Shown piece after piece: positions 39,749-49,523 of a DNA stretch of 52,669 nucleotides. Source of the stretch: Sutterella sp. (GTDB taxonomy: Bacteria; Pseudomonadota; Gammaproteobacteria; Burkholderiales; Burkholderiaceae_F); NCBI RefSeq assembly GCF_030539355.1, contig NZ_JAUNSF010000011.1, positions 1 to 52,669 on the forward strand. The letters are read 5' to 3'. How positions within the stretch are numbered: the first letter of the stretch is position 1; every line of letters starts with the position of its first letter. The notes below the pieces were generated by a model, which searched no databases, was not told the origin of the DNA, and saw only the letters and a program-made list of their open reading frames with translations. The translations under genes and the position numbers were made by a program.

Positions 39749-41290
39749 ATGAACAGCCGTGAAATGCTCGAGCTCGTTGACGTGCTCGCCCGTGAAAAGA
39801 ACGTTGAGAAGAACATCGTCTTCGGCGTTCTCGAAATCGCCCTCGCGAGCGCCATCAAGCGCGCCCGCTTCCCCGGCGAGGATGCCGACATCCTCGTGCG
39901 CGTCGACCAGGCCACCGGTGAGTTCACCGCCGTGCGCCGCTGGATCGTCGTGCCCGACGAGCAGGGTCTGCAGGAGCCGGACCGCGAGGAGATGTACTCC
40001 GACATTCATGACGACTATCCGGAGCTCGAGCCCGGCGACTACGTCGAGCGCCCCGTCGAGAACGTCGACATCGACTCGGCCGGCCGCCGCTTCGCCCAGG
40101 ACGCCAAGCAGGTGATCCTGCAGCGCCTGCGCGACGCCGAGCGCGAGCAGATCCTCGCCGAGTTCCTCGCGAAGAAGGAGTCGATCGTCACGGGCACGAT
40201 CAAGCGCATGGACAAGGGCGACGCGATCGTCGAGATCGAGCGCCTCGAGGCGCGTCTCCCGCGCAACCAGATGATCCCGCGCGAGAACAAGCGCACGGGC
40301 GACCGCGTCCGCGCCTACGTCGACCACGTCGGCGACACGCCGAAGGGCCGCACGGTGATCCTCTCGCGCACCAGCCCCGAATTCATGAAGAAGCTCTTCG
40401 AGCTCGAGGTTCCCGAGATCGAGGAAGGCATCATCGAGATCAAGGCCGTCGCCCGCGACCCGGGCTCGCGCGCCAAGATCGCCGTCACCTCGCGTGACCA
40501 GCGAGTCGACCCGATCGGCACCTGCATCGGCATGCGCGGCTCGCGCGTCTCCGCCGTCACGCAGGAGCTCTCCGGCGAGCGCATCGACATCGTCGTCTGG
40601 AACGCCGATCCCGCGCAGTTCGTCGTGGGCGCGCTCGAGCCCGCCAAGGTCCGTTCGATCGTGATGCTCGAGGACACCCACACGATGGAGGTCGTCGTTG
40701 ACGAGGACAACCTCGCCATCGCGATCGGCCGCGGCGGCCAGAACGTCCGCCTGGCCTCCGAGCTCACCGGCTGGCAGATCAACATCCTCACCCAGGCCGA
40801 GGCGAGCGAGAAGCGCGACCAGGAGGTCTCGAAGATCCGCGAGGACTTCATGCAGAGCCTCGACATCGATGACGCCGCCGCCAACGTCCTCATCAGCGAG
40901 GGCTTCTCCTCGATCGAGGAAATCGCCTACGTGCCCGAGAAGGAGCTCTTCGCGATCGACGCCTTCGATCAGGAGACGATCGAGGAGCTCCGTCTGCGCG
41001 CCCGCAACAAGCTCCTCGCCGACGCCATCACGCGCGAGGAGAACCTCCGCAAGGCCGATCCGAAGCTCCTCGAGCTCGAGGGCATGACGAACGACCTCGC
41101 CAACAAGCTCGTGAGCCACGGCGTGAAGACGCTCGATGACCTGGGCGACCTCGCCACCGAGGAAGCCGTCGAGATGACGGGCCTCGACGAGGCCGAGGCG
41201 AGCAAGCTCATCATGAACGCGCGCGCCCACTGGTTCAGCGAAGGCGAGGAGGCCGGCGAGGCCGCCAAGGACGAATCCCAGTCCAAGTGA
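39749..41290 (+). CDS. nusA: Transcription termination/antitermination factor NusA
   Basis: This 513-aa RNA polymerase-binding factor modulates pausing, termination and antitermination. Order of domains: N-terminal RNAP-binding domain (about 1-130), S1 (GTIKRMDKGDAIVEIERLEA, about 135-200), KH1/KH2 (SRDQRVDPIGTCIGMRGSRV; AIGRGGQNVRLASELTGWQI, to about 350), and two C-terminal acidic helix-hairpin repeats (about 360-500). The two C-terminal repeats are the proteobacterial long form that binds the RNAP alpha C-terminal domain. It is in one operon with rimP and infB and may feed back on the leader terminators. Confidence 0.96.
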   Translation: MNSREMLELVDVLAREKNVEKNIVFGVLEIALASAIKRARFPGEDADILVRVDQATGEFTAVRRWIVVPDEQGLQEPDREEMYSDIHDDYPELEPGDYVERPVENVDIDSAGRRFAQDAKQVILQRLRDAEREQILAEFLAKKESIVTGTIKRMDKGDAIVEIERLEARLPRNQMIPRENKRTGDRVRAYVDHVGDTPKGRTVILSRTSPEFMKKLFELEVPEIEEGIIEIKAVARDPGSRAKIAVTSRDQRVDPIGTCIGMRGSRVSAVTQELSGERIDIVVWNADPAQFVVGALEPAKVRSIVMLEDTHTMEVVVDEDNLAIAIGRGGQNVRLASELTGWQINILTQAEASEKRDQEVSKIREDFMQSLDIDDAAANVLISEGFSSIEEIAYVPEKELFAIDAFDQETIEELRLRARNKLLADAITREENLRKADPKLLELEGMTNDLANKLVSHGVKTLDDLGDLATEEAVEMTGLDEAEASKLIMNARAHWFSEGEEAGEAAKDESQSK

Positions 41291-41333
41291 CGCTCCCGCG
41301 GGAGCATTCCAGCAACCCAACAGATTTCCCGCG

Positions 41334-41427
41334 CGGATGCGGCGGGGCCCTCCTTCGGGGGAGTGAGAGATATCTCCTCCCCGAGGGAGAAAAGCAAGAA
41401 GAAATGCGGGCCCTCGGGCCGCATCCG
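41334..41427 (+). promoter_or_regulatory. Multi-branched structured leader of infB
   Basis: CGGATGCGGC (41334-41343) pairs over 10 bp with GCCGCATCCG (41418-41427). Inside it sit two further hairpins, CTCC-TTCG-GGGGAG (about 41350) and CTCCCCGAGGGAG (about 41377). The closing stem touches the AAAGGAG of infB. A separate palindrome GCTCCCGCGGGAGC (41292-41305) follows the nusA stop directly. Confidence 0.5.
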
Positions 41428-41443
41428 AAAGGAGTGAAGATAT

Positions 41444-44266
41444 ATGACGAGTATGACGGTCAAGGAATTCGCACAGGAACTCAAGGTTTCCGTGAAGACC
41501 CTCATTGGACAGCTCCGCGCCGCCGGCGTTGACAAGTCCGCCGAGACGGACATGCTGTCGGACGCCGACAAGAGCCGGCTGCTTGACAGCCTGCGCATCG
41601 AGCGCACCAACTCGAGCCAGCGCAAGATCACGGTCACCCGCAAGGAGAAGAGCGTGATCCGGCAGAGCGACTCCTCGGGCAAGGCCCACACCATTCAGGT
41701 CGAGGTCCGCCGCAAGCGCGTCTTCATGAAGAACCCGCAGCTTCAGGCCGAGGAGCAGGCGAAGATCGAGGCGGAGGCCCAGGCCCTCGCCGAACGCCGC
41801 GCCGCCGAGGAGAAGGCCCGCCTTGAGCGCGAGGAGGCCGAGCGCCGTGCCGCCGCCGAGCGTGCCGAGGCTGCCCGCCGCGCCGCCGAGGAAGCGAAGG
41901 CCCGCGAGGAGGCCGCGAAGAAGAGCGCTGACGAAGCCGCTCTCAAGGCCGCCCGCCGCGAGGCCGAGAAGGCCAAGCTCGACGCCGAGGTCGCCCAGGC
42001 CACCGCCGCCCGCATGGAGGCCGAGGCCAAGGAGAAGGAAGCCGAGGCGAAGCGCCGCGAGGAGGCCCGCAAGAAGGCCCAGGAAGAGGCGCGCCGCATC
42101 CGCGAGATGATGAGCCGCAAGGCCGGTGTCCTCACCGCCAAGAAGCCGCCGAAGGAAGAGAAGCCCAAGGCCGAGGAGAAGCGCGAGGAGAAGAAGCCTG
42201 CCGAGAAAAAGGCCGGCGACAAGTCCTCCGAGAAGTCCGTGCAGCGCCGTCCCGGCGCCCAGCGTCCGGCGGCCCAGCCCGCCGGCGGCTCGGGCGACAA
42301 GCGCGGCGGCGCCCACGGCGACAAGAAGGGCGGCCGTAGCGGCCGCTCGGGCGGCGACTGGAGCGACGAGGATCGCAAGGGCCGCGGTTTGAAGACCCGC
42401 GGCGGCGTCGAGGAGGAGGGTTCCTCCTCCGGATGGCGCACCGCGCGCGGCCGTCGCAGCCAGGACCGTCACCGTCAGGACGCTCCGGTGCAGCAGCCGA
42501 CCGAACCCGTGGTGCGCGAGGTGCAGGTTCCCGAGACCATCTCGGTCGCTGACCTCGCCCACAAGATGAGCGTCAAGGCCACCGAAGTGATCAAGACCCT
42601 CATGCTCATGGGCCAGATGGTCACGATCAACCAGATGCTCGACCAGGACACCGCGATGCTCGTCGTCGAGGAAATGGGCCACAAGGCGATCGCCGCCAAG
42701 GCGGACGATCCGGAGGCCTATCTCGGCGAACTCGAGGAGAAGCAGGAGTTCCCCGCCAAGCCCCGTCCCCCGGTCGTCACGATCATGGGTCACGTCGACC
42801 ACGGCAAGACCTCGCTCCTTGACTACATCCGCCGCGCCAAGGTCGCCGCGGGTGAAGCGGGCGGCATCACGCAGCACATCGGTGCGTACCACGTGAAGAC
42901 GCCGCGCGGCATCATCACCTTCCTCGACACCCCGGGTCACGAGGCCTTCACGGCCATGCGCGCCCGCGGTGCGCAGGCCACCGACATCGTGATTCTGGTG
43001 GTCGCGGCCGACGACGGCGTGATGCCCCAGACGCAGGAGGCCATCTCGCATTCCCGCGCCGCCGGCGTTCCGCTCGTCGTCGCGATCAACAAGATCGACA
43101 AGCCCGAGGCGAACCCCGAGCGCGTGAAGCAGGAGCTCGTCACCGCGGGCGTGATCCCCGAGGAGTACGGCGGAGACGTTCCGTTCATCTGCGTGTCCGC
43201 GAAGAGCGGCCAGGGCGTCGACGAACTTCTCGAGAACGTGCTGCTCCAGGCCGAGATGCTTGACCTCAAGGCCCCGGACGAAGGTCCCGCCAAGGGTCTC
43301 GTCATCGAATCGCGCCTTGACAAGGGCCGCGGCCCGGTCGCCTCGATCCTCGTTCAGGCCGGCACCCTCCACCGCGGCGACGTGGTGCTCGTGGGCGCTG
43401 AGTTCGGCCGCGTCCGCGCGATGCTCAATGAACTCGGCAAGTCCCAGAACACCGCCGGTCCCTCGATCCCCGTCGAGATCCAGGGTCTCTCTGGCGTTCC
43501 GCAGGCCGGCGACGAGGTGCTCGTCCTCGCCGACGAAAGGAAGGCGCGCGAAATCGCCCTCTTCCGTCAGGGCAAGTACCGCGACGTCAAGCTCGCCAAG
43601 CAGCACGCCACCAACCTCGCCAACCTCTTCGCCGACGTGGGCGAGGGCGAGGCGAAGACGCTGCCGCTCATCATCAAGGCCGACGTCCAGGGCTCGCAGG
43701 AGGCGCTCATCCACGCGCTCACCCAGCTCTCGAACGCCGAGGTCCGCGTGAGCGTCGTGCACGCCGCCGTGGGCGGCATCTCCGAGAGCGACGTGAACCT
43801 CGCGACCGCCTCGAAGGGCGTCATCATCGGCTTCAACGTCCGCGCGGATGCGCAGGCGAGGAAGCTCGCCGAGAACGAAGGCGTGGACATCCGCTACTAC
43901 AACATCATCTACGACGCCGTGGACGATGTGAAGGCGGCTCTGTCCGGCATGCTCTCGCCCGAGCGCCGCGAGACCTCGCTCGGCCTCGTGGAGATCCGCC
44001 AGATCATCCGCGTGCCGAAGGTGGGCAACATCGCCGGCTGCCGCGTGCTCGAGGGTCTCGTGCGCCGCAGCGCCCAGGTGCGTCTGCTGCGCGAGAACGT
44101 CGTCGTGTGGACGGGCGAGCTCGCCTCGCTCAAGCACTTCAAGGACGACGTGCGCGAGATCAAGGCCGACAACGAGTGCGGCCTCTCGCTCAAGGGCTAC
44201 GAGGACATCAAGGTGGGCGACCAGCTTGAGGTCTTCGAGGTGACCGAGGTCGCCCGCACGCTCTGA
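41444..44266 (+). CDS. infB: Translation initiation factor IF-2
   Basis: This 940-aa GTPase brings initiator tRNA to the 30S subunit. The N-terminal IF2_N domain ([20 protein letters not shown]) is followed by a long Ala/Glu/Lys/Arg coiled segment (about 90-230), then a basic Gly-rich linker and a second IF2_N-like domain (about 355-420). The G domain shows [14 protein letters not shown] and NKID; domains II-IV follow, ending in [17 protein letters not shown] at 41428-41434 sets ATG 41444; ATG 41453 is a possible shorter start. The charged linker is the only variable part. Confidence 0.97.
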   Translation: MTSMTVKEFAQELKVSVKTLIGQLRAAGVDKSAETDMLSDADKSRLLDSLRIERTNSSQRKITVTRKEKSVIRQSDSSGKAHTIQVEVRRKRVFMKNPQLQAEEQAKIEAEAQALAERRAAEEKARLEREEAERRAAAERAEAARRAAEEAKAREEAAKKSADEAALKAARREAEKAKLDAEVAQATAARMEAEAKEKEAEAKRREEARKKAQEEARRIREMMSRKAGVLTAKKPPKEEKPKAEEKREEKKPAEKKAGDKSSEKSVQRRPGAQRPAAQPAGGSGDKRGGAHGDKKGGRSGRSGGDWSDEDRKGRGLKTRGGVEEEGSSSGWRTARGRRSQDRHRQDAPVQQPTEPVVREVQVPETISVADLAHKMSVKATEVIKTLMLMGQMVTINQMLDQDTAMLVVEEMGHKAIAAKADDPEAYLGELEEKQEFPAKPRPPVVTIMGHVDHGKTSLLDYIRRAKVAAGEAGGITQHIGAYHVKTPRGIITFLDTPGHEAFTAMRARGAQATDIVILVVAADDGVMPQTQEAISHSRAAGVPLVVAINKIDKPEANPERVKQELVTAGVIPEEYGGDVPFICVSAKSGQGVDELLENVLLQAEMLDLKAPDEGPAKGLVIESRLDKGRGPVASILVQAGTLHRGDVVLVGAEFGRVRAMLNELGKSQNTAGPSIPVEIQGLSGVPQAGDEVLVLADERKAREIALFRQGKYRDVKLAKQHATNLANLFADVGEGEAKTLPLIIKADVQGSQEALIHALTQLSNAEVRVSVVHAAVGGISESDVNLATASKGVIIGFNVRADAQARKLAENEGVDIRYYNIIYDAVDDVKAALSGMLSPERRETSLGLVEIRQIIRVPKVGNIAGCRVLEGLVRRSAQVRLLRENVVVWTGELASLKHFKDDVREIKADNECGLSLKGYEDIKVGDQLEVFEVTEVARTL

Positions 44267-44276
44267 TGAAGCGCCG

Positions 44277-44354
44277 CTCCCGCGGTCCCTCCTGAGGGAA
44301 CCGCGGGAGAAGCGAATCCGGTGAAGGGGAATCGATTCGAACTCCTTTCACCGG
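44277..44354 (+). promoter_or_regulatory. Two hairpins between infB and rbfA
   Basis: CTCCCGCGGT (44277-44286) pairs perfectly with ACCGCGGGAG (44300-44309). A second stem joins CCGGTGAA (44318-44325) with TTCACCGG (44347-44354). Neither has a T-run. The first resembles the palindrome after nusA (GCTCCCGCGG core), so it may be a repeated mRNA-processing or stabilising element of this operon. Confidence 0.5.
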
Positions 44355-44456
44355 TTCCTCCGCCCGGGGAAGATGTCTGATGCTTTTAAAGAAGAAAAGA
44401 GCATCCGGCGTCCGCTCCGGGCGAACCGATTTCACTGCCTGATACTGAATTCATTC

Positions 44457-44828
44457 ATGAGAAACGCCAAACCCGGACGCGCCCAGCGCATCGGTGACCA
44501 GATCATCCGCGACCTCTCCGAGATCATCCCGAAGGAGGTCCGTGACCCCCGCGTGGGTCTCGTGACGCTCACGGGCTGCGAGGTGACGCCTGACTACGCG
44601 CACGCGAAGGTCTACTTCACCGTCCTCGGCAGCGAACCCGAGGCAAGTGCCGCGGGCCTGAACGCCGCCGCTGGGATGCTGCGCAACCACCTCTTCCGCC
44701 GTCTGCGCATCCACACCGTGCCGACGCTCCACTTCGAGATCGACACGAGCGTCGTGCGCGGCTTCGAGATGGACGCGCTCATCAAGCGCGCGATCGCCGA
44801 GACCGAGTCGACCGAGAAGAAGGACTGA
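44457..44828 (+). CDS. rbfA: Ribosome-binding factor A
   Basis: This 123-aa KH-like protein binds free 30S subunits during late maturation and cold adaptation. Motifs: RAQRIGDQIIRDLSEIIPKE, VRDPRVGLVTLTGCEVTPDY with AHAKVYFTVLG, and LRIHTVPTLHFEIDTSV. The first in-frame ATG (44373) precedes the conserved part by 28 residues; ATG 44457 matches the usual N-terminus of the family and is preferred, although it lacks a strong ribosome-binding site. Lies between infB and truB in the standard order; truB follows after 10 bp. Confidence 0.93.
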   Translation: MRNAKPGRAQRIGDQIIRDLSEIIPKEVRDPRVGLVTLTGCEVTPDYAHAKVYFTVLGSEPEASAAGLNAAAGMLRNHLFRRLRIHTVPTLHFEIDTSVVRGFEMDALIKRAIAETESTEKKD

Positions 44829-44838
44829 GAGAACCGCC

Positions 44839-45738
44839 ATGGCGAGCAAAAAAGGCGATTCGATCCACGGGGTGCTGCTCCTTGACAAGCCGCAGGGGCT
44901 CTCCTCGAACACGGCCGTGCAGATTGCGCGCCGCATCGTGAACGCCCGCAAGGCTGGTCACACGGGCACGCTTGACCCGATGGCGACGGGGCTTCTGCCC
45001 GTCTGCTTCGGTGACGCGACGAAGTTCTCCGCGGACCTTCTCAACGCCGACAAGGGCTACGAAGCCCGCGTGCGGCTCGGGATCGAGACCGACACGGGCG
45101 ACGCGGAGGGCGAGGTGATCGCCACGCACCCCGTCGAGGGCATCACGATGGAGAAAATCGAGGCGGCCGCCCGCGGGTTCCTCGGAACCATCACCCAGGT
45201 CCCGCCCATGCACTCGGCGCTGAAGCGCGACGGCGTCGCGCTCTACAAGCTCGCCCGCAGGGGCGAGACCGTCGAGCGCACCCCGCGCGAGGTGAGGATC
45301 CTCGAGCTCGAGGTCTCGGACTTCGACGGCGACTCCTTCACGATGAAGTGCCTCGTCTCGAAGGGCACCTACATCCGCGTGCTCGCCGAGGACATCGGCC
45401 GGGCGCTCGGTGTCGGGGCGCACCTGACGGCCCTGCGCCGCACCCGCGTGGGGCACCTCACGCTCGACGGGGCCCTGACGCTTGAAAACCTCCGCGAGAC
45501 AGGCACGGCGGAGGCGGCGCGCGTTAAACTCACGCCCGCTGACACGCTCATCACCACGCTCCCGCGCACGGATCTTTCCGAAGCGGATGAAAAGCGCTTT
45601 CTCCTCGGACAGCGCCTGGCACTCGGCCTGAAGCTGCGCGGACGTGTCCGCGTCTACGGCCCCGTGACGGGGCTCCTCGGCACGGCGGTCGTGAACGACC
45701 GCGGCGTGCTCGGGCCCGAGCGCCTCATCGAGCACTGA
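44839..45738 (+). CDS. truB: tRNA pseudouridine-55 synthase TruB
   Basis: This 299-aa enzyme makes pseudouridine 55 in the T-loop of tRNAs. The N-terminus [20 protein letters not shown] and the catalytic [19 protein letters not shown] (catalytic Asp in TLDP) are typical. [20 protein letters not shown] and [20 protein letters not shown] complete the core. A short PUA-like end ([20 protein letters not shown]) follows, as in gamma- and betaproteobacterial TruB. AGAGAACCGCC precedes the ATG. A terminator overlaps its 3' end, so truB probably closes the operon. Confidence 0.96.
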   Translation: MASKKGDSIHGVLLLDKPQGLSSNTAVQIARRIVNARKAGHTGTLDPMATGLLPVCFGDATKFSADLLNADKGYEARVRLGIETDTGDAEGEVIATHPVEGITMEKIEAAARGFLGTITQVPPMHSALKRDGVALYKLARRGETVERTPREVRILELEVSDFDGDSFTMKCLVSKGTYIRVLAEDIGRALGVGAHLTALRRTRVGHLTLDGALTLENLRETGTAEAARVKLTPADTLITTLPRTDLSEADEKRFLLGQRLALGLKLRGRVRVYGPVTGLLGTAVVNDRGVLGPERLIEH

Positions 45739-45750
45739 ATTTTTTTCTTT
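45706..45750 (+). terminator. Terminator overlapping the truB 3' end
   Basis: GTGCTCG (45706-45712) pairs with CGAGCAC (45729-45735), inside the last truB codons, followed by TGAATTTTTTTCTTT. It ends the rimP-truB operon; typA begins 24 bp later and probably has its own promoter or readthrough. Confidence 0.75.
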
Positions 45751-45773
45751 CCCCCAGAGACTGAACAATCAAA

Positions 45774-47621
45774 ATGACACGAGCTATTCGCAACATAGCC
45801 ATCATTGCGCACGTTGACCACGGCAAGACCACCATGGTGGACCGCCTGCTGCAGTGCGCCGGCACCTTCCGTGAGAACCAGCAGGTCGAGGAACGCGTGA
45901 TGGACTCCAACGCCATCGAACGCGAGCGCGGCATCACGATTCTCGCGAAGAACTGCGCGGTTGAGTACGAGGGCGTGCATATCAACATCATCGACACCCC
46001 GGGCCACGCCGACTTCGGCGGCGAGGTGGAGCGCGTGCTGTCGATGGTCGACGGCGTGCTGCTGCTCGTGGACGCGGTCGAGGGCCCGATGCCCCAGACG
46101 CGCTTCGTCACGCGCAAGGCCCTCGCCCAGGGTCTGAAGCCCATCGTCGTCATCAACAAGATCGACCGCCCGGGCGCCCGTCCGGACTGGGTCCTGAACC
46201 AGACCTTCGACCTCTTCGACAAGCTCGGCGCCACCGAGGACCAGCTCGACTTCCCCGTCATCTACGCCTCGGCCCTGAACGGCTTCGCCGGCTACACGGA
46301 TGACGTCGAGGAACTGCGCAAGATCGGCAACATGCGCGCGGTCTTCGACACCGTCATCAAGTACGTCCCGGTCCGCGACGACAATCCCGACGGCCCGCTG
46401 ATGCTCCAGATCTGCTCGCTCGACTACTCGACCTACGTGGGCAAGATCGGCGTGGGCCGCGTGCACCGCGGCCGCATCTACCCGAACACCGAAGTGGCGA
46501 TCATGAACGGCCCGGATGACACGCCGCGCCGCGCGAAGATCAACCAGATTCTCGAGTTCGAGGGCCTGCAGAGGAAGGAGGTCGAGGAGGCCCAGGCCGG
46601 CGACATCATCCTCGTCACCGGCATCGAGGAACTCGACATCGGCACGACGATCACCGACAAGGACGAGCCCGAGGCTCTGCCGATGCTGAAGGTCGACGAG
46701 CCGACGCTGACGATGAACTTCCAGGTGAACACGTCGCCGCTCGCCGGCCGCGAGGGCAAGTTCGTCACCTCCCGCCAGATCCGCGAGCGTCTCGAGCGTG
46801 AGCTCAAGTCCAACGTCGCCATGCGCATGCGCCCGACTGCCGACGAGACGGTCTGGGAGATCGCCGGCCGCGGCGAGCTCCACCTCACGATTCTTCTCGA
46901 GAACATGCGTCGCGAGGGCTATGAACTCGCCGTCTCGCGTCCGCGCGTGCTGCTCAAGGAAGTCGACGGCGTCAAGCTCGAGCCGTACGAACTCCTCACG
47001 GTCGACGTCGAGGAGGAGCATCAGGGCGCCGTCATGGAGGAGCTCGGCCGCCGCAAGGGCGACCTGCAGGACATGGCTCCGGACGGCAAGGGCCGTGTGC
47101 GCCTTGAGTACCGCATCCCGGCCCGCGGCCTGATCGGCTTCCAGAGCATGTTCATGACGATGTGCCGCGGCACGGGCATCATGAGCCACGTCTTCGACGA
47201 CTACGGTCCCATCAAGACCGGCGACGTCGGCGAGCGCCGCTCGGGCGTCATCATCTCGCAGGACGACGGCGAGGCCGTGGCCTACGCCCTCTGGAAGATC
47301 CAGGAGCGCGGCCGCCTCTTCGTCAACCCAGGCGACAAGCTCTACGAGGGCATGATCATCGGCGAGCACTCCCGCGAGAACGACATCGTCGTGAACCCGA
47401 TCCGCGGCAAGCAGCTCACCAACATCCGCGCCTCCGGCTCGGACGAGGCGATCCGCCTCGTGCCCCCGGTGAAGCTCACGCTTGAGAGCGCCGTCGAGTT
47501 CATCAACGACGACGAGCTCGTTGAGATCACCCCGAAGACGATCCGTCTGCGCAAGCGCTACCTCAAGGACTTCGAGCGCAAGCGCGCCGCCCGCGCCGAG
47601 GAGAAGCAGTTTGGCGAATAA
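45774..47621 (+). CDS. typA: Ribosome-associated GTPase TypA/BipA
   Basis: This 615-aa translational GTPase is involved in 50S assembly and stress responses. G motifs: [16 protein letters not shown], the switch [33 protein letters not shown] and [10 protein letters not shown]. The EF-G-like domains III and V follow, with the BipA-specific C-terminal domain ([20 protein letters not shown] ... [13 protein letters not shown]). Length is standard (605-615). It follows the truB terminator, and its stop overlaps the next gene's TTG start. Confidence 0.97.
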   Translation: MTRAIRNIAIIAHVDHGKTTMVDRLLQCAGTFRENQQVEERVMDSNAIERERGITILAKNCAVEYEGVHINIIDTPGHADFGGEVERVLSMVDGVLLLVDAVEGPMPQTRFVTRKALAQGLKPIVVINKIDRPGARPDWVLNQTFDLFDKLGATEDQLDFPVIYASALNGFAGYTDDVEELRKIGNMRAVFDTVIKYVPVRDDNPDGPLMLQICSLDYSTYVGKIGVGRVHRGRIYPNTEVAIMNGPDDTPRRAKINQILEFEGLQRKEVEEAQAGDIILVTGIEELDIGTTITDKDEPEALPMLKVDEPTLTMNFQVNTSPLAGREGKFVTSRQIRERLERELKSNVAMRMRPTADETVWEIAGRGELHLTILLENMRREGYELAVSRPRVLLKEVDGVKLEPYELLTVDVEEEHQGAVMEELGRRKGDLQDMAPDGKGRVRLEYRIPARGLIGFQSMFMTMCRGTGIMSHVFDDYGPIKTGDVGERRSGVIISQDDGEAVAYALWKIQERGRLFVNPGDKLYEGMIIGEHSRENDIVVNPIRGKQLTNIRASGSDEAIRLVPPVKLTLESAVEFINDDELVEITPKTIRLRKRYLKDFERKRAARAEEKQFGE

Positions 47622-48048
47622 GCGCTCGCGCGCGGCCGCCGCGGCACCGGTCCGCTGCCCCTGCGGCAGCGGTCTCGCGGCGACGGCCTGCTGCCTGCGC
47701 TTCTTCCCCGACGGAGACGCGCCCTTCGGGGCTCCCACACCCGAGGCACTGATGCGGAGCCGCTTCACGGCCTACGCCACGGGGCGCGACGACTACGTCA
47801 CCGGAACCTGGGCCGCAGAGACGCGGCCCGCCGAGCTCTTCGCCCCGGGCGAGCCGAGGCCGAAGTGGCTCAGGCTCACCGTTTCCTCGAGCAGCGTCTC
47901 CGAGGACGGGAAGACGGGCGAGGTGACCTTCACCGCGCTCGGCCGCACTAACCGCGGCGCCTTCCGCATGACCGAGCACTCGCGCTTCCGCCGTGAGGCG
48001 GACGGCCGCTGGGTCTACCTGGACGGCGACCTCGAGGAGGAAGGCTGA
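47611..48048 (+). CDS. YchJ-family (UPF0225) SEC-C protein
   Basis: This 145-aa protein has an N-terminal SEC-C-like zinc motif CPCGSGLAATACC and then PEALMRSRFTAYATGRDDYV with TGTW. This is the signature of the YchJ/UPF0225 family, an NTF2-like fold. The molecular role is not known. It has no ATG: TTG 47611 lies inside the last typA codons behind GAGGAGAAG, gives the standard N-terminus and an 11-bp overlap, implying coupling to typA. A terminator follows. Confidence 0.8.
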   Translation: MANKRSRAAAAAPVRCPCGSGLAATACCLRFFPDGDAPFGAPTPEALMRSRFTAYATGRDDYVTGTWAAETRPAELFAPGEPRPKWLRLTVSSSSVSEDGKTGEVTFTALGRTNRGAFRMTEHSRFRREADGRWVYLDGDLEEEG

Positions 48049-48084
48049 AGAAGCCCTCCGATTCACCGGAACCGCTTCCAGGAC

Positions 48085-48121
48085 GAGCGCCCGACCTCAC
48101 CGGCCAGGGCGCTCTTTCTTT
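48085..48121 (+). terminator. Terminator after typA-ychJ
   Basis: GAGCGCCC (48085-48092) pairs with GGGCGCTC (48107-48114), then TTTCTTTG. It separates the typA-ychJ pair from dusA. Confidence 0.8.
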
Positions 48122-48161
48122 GCCCTTCGCAAAACCTTTCCGAACCATCCATCTCTCTGAC

Positions 48162-49196
48162 ATGTCCGACACCATCAGCACGCAGAACGCGGTCTCTCCC
48201 TGGCGCTTCACCGTCGCCCCGATGCTCGACTGGACGGACCGGCACTGCCGGTTCTTCGACCGGCTGCTCACGCGGCACGCTCGGCTCTACACCGAGATGG
48301 TGACGACGGGCGCGATCCGCTACGGCAACCGCGACGCGCTCCTCGGGTTCTCGCCCTGCGAGCACCCGGTGGCGCTGCAGCTGGGCGGCTCCGACCCGGC
48401 GGACCTCGCCTTCTCGATTGAGGTCGCCGAGGGCTACGGCTACGACGAGTACAACCTCAACTGCGGCTGCCCCTCGCCGCGTGTGCAGAAGGGAAGCTTC
48501 GGCGCCTGCCTCATGCTCGACGCGAAGCTCGTCGCCGACTGCGTGCGCGCGATGAGAGGGGCTACGGACAAGCCCGTCACCGTGAAGCACCGCATCGGCG
48601 TCGACGACCGCGACGACTACGCGTTCGTGCGCGACTTCGTGGGCGAGGTGAGGGAGGCGGGCTGCCGCGTCTTCATCGTGCACGCGAGGAGCGCTTGGCT
48701 CAAGGGCCTCTCGCCTAAGGAGAACCGCGAGGTTCCGCCGCTGAAGCGCGAGGTGGCCTACGAGCTTAAGAAAGATTTCCCGGACTGCACCTTTGTGCTC
48801 AACGGCGGCATCGCCGACCTCGGGCTCTCGCGCGAGCTGATCGACGCCGGCATGGACGGCGTGATGATCGGCCGCGCGGCGTACCAGAACCCCTGGATGC
48901 TCACGGGCGTGGACGGGGCGCTCTTCGATGACCCGATGGAGGTGACGCGCCTCTCCGTGATCGAGGCCGTCACCGAGGAGGTCCGCACGCACTGGGCGGG
49001 CGACGAGCATGCGCTGCGCGCCTTTTCGCGGCACCTGAACGGCCTCTGCCAGGGACTGCCCGGCGCGCGCGCCTGGCGCCGCACGCTCGCCGACCCGAAG
49101 GCGATCCGCGAGCAGGGCCCGGAGCTCTTCCACTACGCCTGGAGGCAGGCTTTCGGGGATGGGTTCAGCGAAGAGGACGCCGCCGAGGAGCGCTGA
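48162..49196 (+). CDS. dusA: tRNA-dihydrouridine synthase A
   Basis: This 344-aa FMN enzyme reduces uridines 20/20a of tRNA. Typical DusA signatures: FTVAPMLDWTDRHCRFFDRL, LQLGGSDPADLA, YDEYNLNCGCPSPRVQKGSF with GACLM (the proton-donor Cys), VTVKHRIGVDD, HARSAWLKGLSPKENREVPP and FVLNGGI. ATG 48162 gives the usual N-terminus; a TTG at 48120 in the same frame would overlap the terminator and is less likely. No ribosome-binding site stands out. It is the last clearly conserved host core gene in the window. Confidence 0.93.
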   Translation: MSDTISTQNAVSPWRFTVAPMLDWTDRHCRFFDRLLTRHARLYTEMVTTGAIRYGNRDALLGFSPCEHPVALQLGGSDPADLAFSIEVAEGYGYDEYNLNCGCPSPRVQKGSFGACLMLDAKLVADCVRAMRGATDKPVTVKHRIGVDDRDDYAFVRDFVGEVREAGCRVFIVHARSAWLKGLSPKENREVPPLKREVAYELKKDFPDCTFVLNGGIADLGLSRELIDAGMDGVMIGRAAYQNPWMLTGVDGALFDDPMEVTRLSVIEAVTEEVRTHWAGDEHALRAFSRHLNGLCQGLPGARAWRRTLADPKAIREQGPELFHYAWRQAFGDGFSEEDAAEER

Positions 49197-49226
49197 TCTC
49201 TTCGTCCGGGACGTTACTGCGACCAA

Positions 49227-49320
49227 ATTTTGCGAGTCGAAAGCGCGTTTTCACCATTTTTGCGAGTCCGCACCGGATTTTGCGAGGGGGAGACGCGCTT
49301 TTCACTTGTTTTGCGAGTCA
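49227..49320 (+). repeat. Direct TTTTGCGAGT repeats, left cluster (4 copies)
   Basis: ATTTTGCGAGTC (49227), ATTTTTGCGAGTC (49256), ATTTTGCGAGG (49277) and GTTTTGCGAGTC (49308) are spaced 29, 21 and 31 bp. The spacers carry a weaker shared GCGCKTTTCAC. A run of GTCAGGGAG-like repeats (49317-49360) follows. The gap 49197-49523 otherwise holds no gene. The same core recurs downstream of the next gene. Confidence 0.75.
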
Positions 49321-49523
49321 GGGAGTGTCAAAACGCGTCAGGGAGAGTCAGGAAGCGACAGAGAAGTTAGGGTGGAGACAGGGGAAGTGTCAGAGCCGGA
49401 ATGCTGATATCCCTAGGCAGTGAGCGGCGGTATGCTTGAAATTCGGACAGCGCATGCGGGATGCCGCCACGGTCGGATCCCCTGCAGCGGATTTTTCCCC
49501 ATCTCTCACAGAGCCTCTCCGCC

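Noticed and set aside
39179-44137. A 1652-codon open frame on the minus strand across rimP-nusA-infB, and similar long minus-strand frames at 22192-26145 and 4283-6538
   Set aside because: Shadows of GC-rich genes: low-complexity Arg/Ala/Val/Leu/Asp/His products without motifs, opposite clearly conserved genes.
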